From Flavobacteriaceae bacterium TMED121 (GTDB taxonomy: Bacteria; Bacteroidota; Bacteroidia; Flavobacteriales; Flavobacteriaceae): DNA of 22,840 nucleotides. The notes beneath the pieces were generated by a model that was not told the DNA's origin, made no database searches, and worked only from the letters and a program-made list of their open reading frames with translations. Location: the NCBI GenBank assembly GCA_002171295.2, contig NHFW02000006.1, forward strand, positions 6,610 through 29,449. Reading direction: 5' to 3'. Below are positions 8,058 through 15,000 of this stretch, piece by piece; positions within the stretch are counted from its first letter, which is position 1; each line of letters starts with the position of its first letter. The translations under genes were made by a program, and so were the position numbers.

Positions 8058-8746
8058 CAGTCCTCATTGGTATGTATGAATCCAGTATCAGATAGAACCT
8101 GAAATCGCGCAAAAAGATCCTCACTATACCATTTTTGCTTTCTAGTTTTTTTTATAATATCAGTGTGAATCTTACTTGAATATGCAAAATTCTTAACTGA
8201 ATCAAAGCTATCCCAAAGGCTTAAAGTAGCCTGCTGAATAAAGGGCCATTCTCCTATGCCCTTAAAATATTTTACCCCTTTTGCTCCCTCAATTGCAGCG
8301 CTAGCAGCCGGAACAGATTTCCAAAAAGAAATCAATCTTGAAAGCCTCAAGGTAGCTCGAGTGATTACAGCTACAGGCATTTTTTTTGGTATTTTACTTA
8401 TTTTTTGCTCAGGAAAGGGATTTTGACCACTCCAAAAACCATGACTTTTTAGGGAAAGCATTTTTATGGTTCTAGTTGCAAATGCTTTACTTTTATAACG
8501 ATTTATTATCTCATTTTTATCAAAAAAATTAGATGCTGCATTTTCAGATTCCCATACTGCTAAAAGAGCATAAGTCCCAAAGTCCGGTTGTAAACTAAAT
8601 CCGTTTCCACCTCCTGTTCCCATTAATTTAAGAAAAAAAAGCCCATTCGTTTTTTTAATTTTTCTTTGTAAAAGTCCCATTTGAGCGAAAGCCCAGGGTT
8701 TGTTTTTTTGAAATTTGAAAAAAGTAATTGTAGTCAAACTCACCAT
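8057..8746 (-). CDS. crtA: CrtA-like carotenoid oxygenase, probable 2'-hydroxylase
   Basis: A 229-residue protein of the spheroidene monooxygenase (CrtA) family. Seen: N-terminal LTTITFFKFQKNKPWAFAQM, GTGGGNGFSLQPDFGTYALL (about 43-62), RATLRLSRLISFWKSVPAAS, KGIGEWPFIQQATLSLWDS, and the C-terminal KKTRKQKWYSEDLFARF, all family-typical. Purple-bacterial CrtA introduces keto groups at C-2. The homologue from flavobacterial strain P99-3 was reported to be a carotenoid 2-hydroxylase in myxol synthesis, which I consider the better model because the gene heads an operon with CrtD and CruF homologues. It is the first gene of the operon: the upstream 8747-9007 gap is the divergent promoter region. 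The stop overlaps the crtD start as TGATG. Confidence 0.87.
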   Translation of the reverse strand: MVSLTTITFFKFQKNKPWAFAQMGLLQRKIKKTNGLFFLKLMGTGGGNGFSLQPDFGTYALLAVWESENAASNFFDKNEIINRYKSKAFATRTIKMLSLKSHGFWSGQNPFPEQKISKIPKKMPVAVITRATLRLSRLISFWKSVPAASAAIEGAKGVKYFKGIGEWPFIQQATLSLWDSFDSVKNFAYSSKIHTDIIKKTRKQKWYSEDLFARFQVLSDTGFIHTNED

Positions 8747-8887
8747 CTACTGCATAAAATTAAAGAATATAAAATTACTAATAAATCACCTAATTTTTTT
8801 AAAAAAAAAGGCTATAAAAACGCCTATATTAATGTTTTAGAATTTTTCTTTACAAGATGAGATTTCAAAGATATTTAATAAACTAAA

Positions 8888-8915
8888 TTGAATTTAAACA
8901 GCAAAAATATATTTA
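8888..8915 (+). promoter_or_regulatory. Candidate promoter for the microprotein-channel unit
   Basis: In the 261-base divergent gap 8747-9007, a TTG at 8888-8890 is followed after 17 bases by TATATTTA at 8908-8915, one mismatch from TAnnTTTG. It points toward the ATG at 9008, with a leader of around 85 bases. A second TATATTTA at 8986-8993 lacks a good -33 element but is nearer the gene. I found no equally good match for the reverse-strand carotenoid operon. Confidence 0.3.
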
Positions 8916-9007
8916 CAAAAGTTTAGGTGAGAATTATTAAATAAAATATGAATTTAAGATAGGTTTTCGATGTTTTAAAATTGGTTATATTTAACAAAAC
9001 AAAACTT

Positions 9008-9094
9008 ATGTCTCCATCATTTGTAGCCTTTGTTGTTGCGGTAACTACTCTAGGGGTTTTAATTGGTATTTTTATCGACATTTCCAAAAAATAA
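9008..9094 (+). CDS. 28-residue single-span membrane microprotein (candidate)
   Basis: An ATG-to-TAA frame of 28 codons beginning MSPSFVAFVVAV and ending FIDISKK. The peptide is a single hydrophobic segment (about residues 4-23, rich in V, L, A, G, I) with a short DISKK tail, which by the positive-inside rule would face the cytoplasm. The start follows an A-rich aacaaaacaaaact stretch, as usual in Bacteroidota, and the stop is 4 bases before the preferred TTG start of the Kv channel. It resembles known small bacterial membrane proteins in length and composition, but I recognise no family. Chance ORFs of this size occur; the full-length transmembrane character and the position argue that it is real. 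Confidence 0.5.
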   Translation: MSPSFVAFVVAVTTLGVLIGIFIDISKK

Positions 9095-9098
9095 AATA

Positions 9099-9809
9099 TT
9101 GAAGTCCTTTTCAAAATTCGATAGATTCATATACCTACTGATCATTGTAAATGTAATTGCAATGATATTAGAGTCCCATGAAAATATAAGTAATATTTAT
9201 GGTAATACTTTATTCGTTTTTGAAGCGATATCTATTTATATTTTTTCTTTTGAATACTTATACAGGTTATATCTAGCCTTCAGAGAGAATAAATTTAAAG
9301 GAGTATTTAAATATATTTTTAGCGTTTATGGATTAATTGATCTTATTTCCATTTTACCGTTCTACTTGAACCAATTTGTAAAATTAGATGGAAGGTTCTT
9401 TAGAATACTTAGACTTTTTCGATTGACAAGAATATTTAAGTTAGGTAGGGATAGCGAATCTTTAAAGCTTTTTATAAAAGCATTAACAGCTGTAAAAAGC
9501 GAGTTAAAATTTACACTTTTCTTATCTATACTTACCATCTTATTTTCCGCATCAGCAATATACTATTTAGAACATGATGCTCAACCTGAGAAATTCTCTA
9601 GTATTACAGAATCAGTCTGGTGGGCAACCGTTTCTCTCGCTACAGTTGGTTATGGAGATGTTTATCCAATAACCCCAGGAGGTAAAATGTTTGCTTCTAT
9701 AATTTCATTAATTGGTATTGGAGTTGTAGCCATTCCAACAGGAATAATTAGCGCCTCTTTTGTAGAGGAAATCCACTCCACAAGAAGGAGTAAAAACAGA
9801 GATAATTAG
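9099..9809 (+). CDS. Voltage-gated-type (Kv) potassium channel
   Basis: Six-transmembrane, single-pore ion channel subunit of about 236 residues. Seen: S1-S3 hydrophobic segments, an S4-like voltage sensor FFRILRLFRLTRIFKLGR (about residues 98-116) with a basic residue every third position, and a pore loop with the K+ selectivity filter TVGYGD (about 182-187) in WWATVSLATVGYGD, followed by the S6 helix GIGVVAIPTGIISASF. There is no C-terminal RCK or cyclic-nucleotide domain; the protein ends soon after S6 with a short basic tail. The frame is open from TTG at 9063, but I prefer TTG at 9099, which lies after the microprotein stop in an A-rich context and gives the usual short N-terminus. The gene sits between two carotenoid units. 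A pigment-related role is not implied. Confidence 0.92.
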   Translation: MKSFSKFDRFIYLLIIVNVIAMILESHENISNIYGNTLFVFEAISIYIFSFEYLYRLYLAFRENKFKGVFKYIFSVYGLIDLISILPFYLNQFVKLDGRFFRILRLFRLTRIFKLGRDSESLKLFIKALTAVKSELKFTLFLSILTILFSASAIYYLEHDAQPEKFSSITESVWWATVSLATVGYGDVYPITPGGKMFASIISLIGIGVVAIPTGIISASFVEEIHSTRRSKNRDN

Positions 9810-9834
9810 TTCTTCCCGATAATTCAATTTAAAA

Positions 9835-9864
9835 AACTAGATTCTTTAGTTAAATAAACTAGTT
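9835..9864. repeat. Nested inverted repeats before crtI
   Basis: Within 30 bases, aactag (9835-9840) is matched by ctagtt (9859-9864). Inside, aacta/tagtt units also pair in two other ways (9835-9853 and 9849-9862). The element lies about 20 bases upstream of the crtI ATG and downstream of the channel stop. It could be an operator for crtI. The arms are short and AT-rich, so chance is a serious alternative. Confidence 0.25.
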
Positions 9865-9881
9865 AATTGATAATTTTACAG

Positions 9882-11342
9882 ATGATGAAAAAGAAAATCA
9901 CAATTATAGGTTCTGGCTTCTCATCTTTGTCTGCTGCATGTTATCTTGCTAAATCTGGTCACCAAGTAAATATATATGAAAAAAACAATTCCCCCGGTGG
10001 TAGGGCAAGACAATTAAAAAAAGATGGATTTGTATTTGATATTGGTCCTTCTTGGTATTGGATGCCGGATGTGTTTGAAAAGTTTTTCAATGATTTTGGA
10101 AAGTCAGTTAATGACTACTATAAATTAGAGCGATTAGATCCAGGCTATCAAGTCTACTTTGGAAAAAATGATTCTATTTATATTGGAGACCATTTAGAAA
10201 AGATTTATGATGTATTTGAGGGGGTTGAAAAGGGTAGTGCACAGAAATTAAAAAAATTCATTAAAAAAGCTGCGGATAATTACAAAATAGCCATAAATGA
10301 TCTTGTTTATCGTCCCGGCCTTTCACCGCTTGAACTTGTTACACCTGAAACTATAAAAAAGCTAGGTTACTTTTTTTCAAACGTCAAAAAAGAAGTTACT
10401 AAAGATTTTAAAAATCCTAAGCTCACTCAAATCCTTCAGTTTCCTGTATTGTTTCTTGGGGCAAAACCCGCCGATACCCCTGCATTTTATAATTTTATGA
10501 ATTTCGCAGACTTTGGTCTAGGAACTTGGCACCCAAAAAACGGTATGTATAGTATCGTTGAAGGAATGGTCAGCTTGGCGGATAGTCTGGGGGTGAAAAT
10601 TTATTTAAATAGCCCCGTTGAAGAAATTTTATTAGAAAAAAATAAAGCAATAGGAATTAAAATTAAAAATGAAACAATTTTATCCGATATAATTTTAAGT
10701 GGGGCTGATTATCACCATACGGAAACTTTGATTCCTTCTAATTACCGCTCATATAGTGAGGCCTATTGGGATAAAAAAGTTTTTGCTCCTTCTTCCTTAC
10801 TTTTTTACATTGGCATAGACAAGAAAGTTAAAAACGTTTCCCACCATACATTATTTTTTGACGTAGATTTTGATGCCCATGCAAGTGAAATCTATGATAA
10901 TGCAAAATGGCCAGATGAACCCCTTTTTTATGCAAATTTTCCCTCTATTTCAGATCCTGATATGGCCCCTAAAGGAAAAGAGGCATGTTTTATTTTAATC
11001 CCAATTGCTCCTGGACTAGAAGACACAGAATCACTTAGAAAAAAATATTTTGATATCGTTTTAACTCGACTGGAAAAATTAACTGATCAGCAACTAAGCA
11101 GCAGTATTCTCTTTAAAGAGTCATTTAGTGTAAATGACTTTGTCTCGGTTTACAATTCCTATAAAGGAAATGCATATGGGATGGCTAATACATTATTTCA
11201 AACTGCATTTCTTCGTCCTAAATTAAAAAGCAAAAAAGTAGAAAATTTATTTTTTTCGGGGCAACTTACAGTTCCAGGACCAGGCGTACCTCCTGCACTT
11301 ATTTCGGGTAAATTAGTTGCTGGACTAATTGAGAAGAATTAA
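9882..11342 (+). CDS. crtI: Phytoene desaturase (CrtI)
   Basis: FAD-dependent enzyme that converts colourless phytoene to lycopene by successive desaturations, normally membrane-associated. Seen in about 486 residues: N-terminal ADP-binding motif TIIGSGFSSLSAACYLA, PGGRARQLKKDGFVFDIGPS, and the C-terminal FAD signature LFFSGQLTVPGPGVPPALIS. The TVPGPGVPPALISG form is typical of true CrtI and differs from the GGGIPL form of the crtD homologue at 6576-8057. The frame is open from TTG at 9867, but the double ATG at 9882/9885 is more likely, giving MMKKKITIIGSG. It follows the Kv channel with a gap of about 70 bases. Unlike many Bacteroidota clusters it has no crtB directly downstream: the next gene is convergent and shares the stop palindrome TTAA. 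Confidence 0.93.
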   Translation: MMKKKITIIGSGFSSLSAACYLAKSGHQVNIYEKNNSPGGRARQLKKDGFVFDIGPSWYWMPDVFEKFFNDFGKSVNDYYKLERLDPGYQVYFGKNDSIYIGDHLEKIYDVFEGVEKGSAQKLKKFIKKAADNYKIAINDLVYRPGLSPLELVTPETIKKLGYFFSNVKKEVTKDFKNPKLTQILQFPVLFLGAKPADTPAFYNFMNFADFGLGTWHPKNGMYSIVEGMVSLADSLGVKIYLNSPVEEILLEKNKAIGIKIKNETILSDIILSGADYHHTETLIPSNYRSYSEAYWDKKVFAPSSLLFYIGIDKKVKNVSHHTLFFDVDFDAHASEIYDNAKWPDEPLFYANFPSISDPDMAPKGKEACFILIPIAPGLEDTESLRKKYFDIVLTRLEKLTDQQLSSSILFKESFSVNDFVSVYNSYKGNAYGMANTLFQTAFLRPKLKSKKVENLFFSGQLTVPGPGVPPALISGKLVAGLIEKN

Positions 11343-12190
11343 AACCACCACCATATAATTGTAAATTCATCATCCTTAACCTTAATTACAGAATCAAGTT
11401 TCCTTATACTTTTTGTCAATGTGACGTCATAATCCACTAATTGCTCAGAAACTTGAGTCCACAGACCAAGCCTTTTAAAAAGATTATATTTTAAATATTT
11501 GTCTTGTTGAATATATTTACGATTGTCTACAAAAAAATCCATTTCATATAAATCAATAAAATCAAGATCAAAAATCCATTTATTTGCTATTCTACCTTCA
11601 AATTGGTCAACATATACTTGCTCCTCACGATCTGAATTAAGCATCAAATATTTTAGGTCAGTTCCATCGTATATATTATTTACAATCCTTCCAATTTCTG
11701 AACCTAAAAATCTGAATGTTCCATCTAACTTTATTGCTTCATAAACTACCCTTGGTGGGTTAAAGGGATTATAATTACTATAAAATGAAAGTGGTGAATA
11801 GGCCTCTCCATCAGCATCATCTATCCAAACATAGACACTATCTTTCTTATACTCCCATTCATCATATAGCTTCTGATAAAGTGCTCTAATCCATTTATTC
11901 TCTTCAATATATTCTTGAGTGTAAATCTTGATGTCGTTCATCTCATCTCTCAAATTTACTAGGTTATCAATATTAGCTTCTCTATCTCCAAAATCCTCAC
12001 CTTGATTCTCAACGCTGAAAGAAACTAATACCCCAAAAAACACAATTAAAAACTCAACAAAACCCTTTTTAACTCTATCGTAAAAATCCTGATATGAAAA
12101 ACGATCACCAAGAGTAATAGCTCGGAGAAACCAATTTAGTCTCTCTCGCTTTATGCCCTTTTCCTTGTTATTATCTATTTTATCGTTCAC
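11339..12190 (-). CDS. Membrane-anchored protein resembling DUF6090
   Basis: A 283-residue protein with a basic cytoplasmic-type N-terminus, one predicted membrane span at about residues 44-60 (FVEFLIVFFGVLVSFSV), and then ENQGEDFGDREANIDNLVNLRDEM. A single span followed by an N(W/Q)-E-rich helical segment with L-x2-L-x2-E repeats resembles the DUF6090 family common in Flavobacteriia. The rest is a largely acidic and aromatic extramembrane domain with no catalytic motif I can identify. The protein ends in an unusual IIWWWF tail. Function unknown. It is convergent with crtI, overlapping by 4 bases, and upstream of it (gap 54) lies the addB-like gene on the same strand. Confidence 0.6.
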   Translation of the reverse strand: MNDKIDNNKEKGIKRERLNWFLRAITLGDRFSYQDFYDRVKKGFVEFLIVFFGVLVSFSVENQGEDFGDREANIDNLVNLRDEMNDIKIYTQEYIEENKWIRALYQKLYDEWEYKKDSVYVWIDDADGEAYSPLSFYSNYNPFNPPRVVYEAIKLDGTFRFLGSEIGRIVNNIYDGTDLKYLMLNSDREEQVYVDQFEGRIANKWIFDLDFIDLYEMDFFVDNRKYIQQDKYLKYNLFKRLGLWTQVSEQLVDYDVTLTKSIRKLDSVIKVKDDEFTIIWWWF

Positions 12191-12244
12191 AACATAAATT
12201 TAAAATATAATATTGTAAAAGTTGAAAATTTGACTTAAAATGAT

Positions 12245-14974
12245 TTATCTGCTTTCCTTAAAGGGGATTCTTGAATTGAATATTTCCCCAATAAGCTCAA
12301 ATAATACCCCTTGAAAATTATCTAAATTATCTTTACTAAGCGCCTGGCCATTGTCAATTTTAGACTCAAAAGGAATAAAATATTCTGGTAGATTTCTAAA
12401 AGTAATAATTCCTACAGAGGGTTGATTATAACCAGAAATTATATCTCTATGAACATAAGAATATAAAAGTATTTGAAATAAATAAGTTAAGTCAGCATTT
12501 TCTCTTAAAGCTTTCCAATCAATTAATCGAAGTTGTTTCGATTCTATTACTCCAGTTTTATAATCTATAATTCTTAAATTACCATTAAACTCATCCATGC
12601 GATCTACAACACCAATAATTTTGATTGGAAAATCAAGGCCAGGTATATTTATGCTATGTTGAAACGGTTTTTCGAGTGCTAATATTTTAATCTCATTTCC
12701 CTTGTTTACGAGGGCCTCTTCTATAGCAAGAAAATCAAAGATAGACTTTTTAAGAACTTCAAAAATGATATAGTTTCGGCCTGTCCTCTTGTTATTTCCA
12801 TGGTATATGGATTGGTATTTATCTTCCATTAAAGGAAGTAGCTTAAGACGCATTTGATCAAAATCGCTGGCTTTTAAAATCTTACCTAGATAAGGTAGAT
12901 ATAAAGTTTCTAAAACCTCATGAACTAAGTTTCCTTTGTCCATATTGTTGATGGTAACTTCTAGCGTTTTATTTTCCCGAATACCCAATACCCTTTGAAA
13001 ATAAAAATCTAAAGGATCTTTTATAAATAGAGAAAGGGAAGAAGGGGAAAATCCTTTTTGAGCAATTTGTTTTAATCGATCCATGATTAAATCTGTTTTC
13101 TCCACTTCAGAAATAGTGGCTTTAGATTTACAGTAATTAACTACAAGCTGCTTTTCTAAAACCTGATGATTAGGAAGCGTATGGTATTTTAATTGATAAA
13201 GAAAACGACTTTTTTCTCCGGCATTTAATCCTTCACTCTCAGTATTATAAAGTAGAAAAATACGTTTAGATCTTTGTAATAATCGGTAAAAGTGATAAGT
13301 GTAGATGGCATCATTTTCTAGAAATGTGGGAAGATTAAACTTTTTCTTGAGATCAAAAGGAAGGAAAGATTTAAACTTTTTTCCGGAAGGCAAGACGCCT
13401 TCATTGACATTAGTGATTATAAGGTTTTCGAAATCCAGCAACCTAGTTTCCAATAAGCCCATGAACTGAATTCCCTCAAGAGGCTCTCCAAAAAAATCTA
13501 TTTTTTCTCCACTCATTACTTCCCGAAGCAAAAGTAAAAGCGTGGGAACCGACTGAATTGCCTCATGTGTTTGATGTATAGAAACCATTTGATTAAAAAT
13601 TTCCTTAAAACGCTGAAAATAGGAACGATCTAGATGAGCTAGTTTCGCGGTTGATTGATCCAAAAACCCAATAAATGCCTCACTGATTTTTATACAACGG
13701 TTCAGCAACTCCTCTGTCTCTAATGATACGGAAAAAAATAAGCTATTGAGAGATTCTTTAGCTGAAGACTCTAACATAAAATCACATGAAAATCGATAAA
13801 GATTCTTTTTTTCTAATTCTTCTAATTTCGACTTAGGATATGAGCCGTGGTTTTCAAACAAGCCAATACACCAAGGACTTGCGAAAAGTACTTTGATGTC
13901 TTTATAAAAAAAATAATTTTCAGATGTATTAATATGAAGGTTTAAAAAAGCCTCAAAAAAAGTAGCTGCTGAGGTTTCTTCAATCGGATACCCCATAGTA
14001 ACATTCCAATCCAATGATGTATCAGCTATTGCCGATAACGTTGGAATAAGTAAAGCCTCATTGCCTAAAACAACTGCAGTTTTCTCGTCGGGAAAGTTCC
14101 TCGATAATTCTGTAGCTAACTGACCGGCATATTTTGCTTGAGTAATATTCTTACTAACCCCAATCATTTCAATCACTTTGGGCTGAGCAAAGTTATCCTT
14201 TAATGTCACCTCAGAACCTCTCAGAGATTTCCAATCACGATAATATTGACGAATAAATTTTCCCGCTGAATGAACTTCGTCTTCATAAAAATACCGGTCG
14301 ATATCCCAAATAACATTCCCTTGCTCGGTTGTCAAAAACTCCTGAAGAATCTGTTCTTCAGCCCCATTAAGGGCATTGAATCCAACAAAAAAATGATGAT
14401 TAGTATTGTTTTGGATATAGTGCTCTAAGTTATTGACAGCCTCACGAAAGAGCATTCCTAAAGTACCTTGTTGATTTTGCCTCAATGACGCTTTTAATCC
14501 ACTATAAAGCTCTGGCATTTGTCGCCAAAATTCGAGTTGATTTTTTACCATAAGATTGGCATCTTCTCTTTTAGCCCATTGCTGTAACTCCTCTAGAGAG
14601 AATTGAAAATCAAAAAAAGTTTTTGGATCCACCAAGTGGGAATCTATCTGATTAAAGTCGGATAAAACCATCTTTGACCAACCCAAGAATTGATCGAACG
14701 TATCACGATTTTTTTTTGTTGTTTTATCCTTGTACACCAAATAAAACTTGTAAATTAAGTCAACTGGTAAGGATTTTTTTAATCCTGAGAGTTCCTCCAC
14801 AAATGCTTCTATACTAATGATTTTAGGAGCAAAGACAGGACGATCTATTTGATTAGACAGCGCGTTTTTTAAAAATAAAGTAGCTCTACGACTGGGGACA
14901 ATAATTTTTATTTCTTCAAAGGGATGATCTGAAGCAATAATTTTTTTCGCCACCTCATCTAAAAAACTTTTCAT
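12245..14974 (-). CDS. AddB-like subunit: inactivated-helicase fold with PD-(D/E)XK nuclease
   Basis: A 909-residue protein resembling the AddB subunit of the AddAB double-strand-break resection complex (functional equivalent of RecBCD). The N-terminus reads IIVPSRRATLFLKNALSNQI in place of a Walker A motif, as is common in the Bacteroidota members. The C-terminal region starting near residue 645 (FSPSSLSLFIKDPLDFYFQ) is a Cas4/RecB-type nuclease with H685, D791 in GVVDRMDEF and D804-Y-K806 in IIDYKTG, so the catalytic set is visible. The cysteines that bind an iron-sulfur cluster in Firmicutes AddB are not seen. It starts 26 bases after the addA-like stop, indicating an operon. Often annotated only as PD-(D/E)XK nuclease family protein. 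Confidence 0.85.
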   Translation of the reverse strand: MKSFLDEVAKKIIASDHPFEEIKIIVPSRRATLFLKNALSNQIDRPVFAPKIISIEAFVEELSGLKKSLPVDLIYKFYLVYKDKTTKKNRDTFDQFLGWSKMVLSDFNQIDSHLVDPKTFFDFQFSLEELQQWAKREDANLMVKNQLEFWRQMPELYSGLKASLRQNQQGTLGMLFREAVNNLEHYIQNNTNHHFFVGFNALNGAEEQILQEFLTTEQGNVIWDIDRYFYEDEVHSAGKFIRQYYRDWKSLRGSEVTLKDNFAQPKVIEMIGVSKNITQAKYAGQLATELSRNFPDEKTAVVLGNEALLIPTLSAIADTSLDWNVTMGYPIEETSAATFFEAFLNLHINTSENYFFYKDIKVLFASPWCIGLFENHGSYPKSKLEELEKKNLYRFSCDFMLESSAKESLNSLFFSVSLETEELLNRCIKISEAFIGFLDQSTAKLAHLDRSYFQRFKEIFNQMVSIHQTHEAIQSVPTLLLLLREVMSGEKIDFFGEPLEGIQFMGLLETRLLDFENLIITNVNEGVLPSGKKFKSFLPFDLKKKFNLPTFLENDAIYTYHFYRLLQRSKRIFLLYNTESEGLNAGEKSRFLYQLKYHTLPNHQVLEKQLVVNYCKSKATISEVEKTDLIMDRLKQIAQKGFSPSSLSLFIKDPLDFYFQRVLGIRENKTLEVTINNMDKGNLVHEVLETLYLPYLGKILKASDFDQMRLKLLPLMEDKYQSIYHGNNKRTGRNYIIFEVLKKSIFDFLAIEEALVNKGNEIKILALEKPFQHSINIPGLDFPIKIIGVVDRMDEFNGNLRIIDYKTGVIESKQLRLIDWKALRENADLTYLFQILLYSYVHRDIISGYNQPSVGIITFRNLPEYFIPFESKIDNGQALSKDNLDNFQGVLFELIGEIFNSRIPFKESR

Positions 14975-15000
14975 GCTTTATGAATAATATTTGAATGGTT

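Noticed and set aside
8811..8847. aggc...gcct inverted repeat upstream of the crtA-like gene
   Set aside because: Only four paired bases; pairing does not extend and no T tract follows, so neither terminator nor operator is supported.
8923..9114. 63-codon reverse-strand open frame across the channel promoter region
   Set aside because: Runs antisense through the microprotein and channel start, has low-complexity composition and no motif.
6576..11342. crtD-like and crtI genes as a recent inverted duplication
   Set aside because: Proteins belong to one superfamily but their C-terminal signatures and most of the sequence differ, so they are old paralogues.
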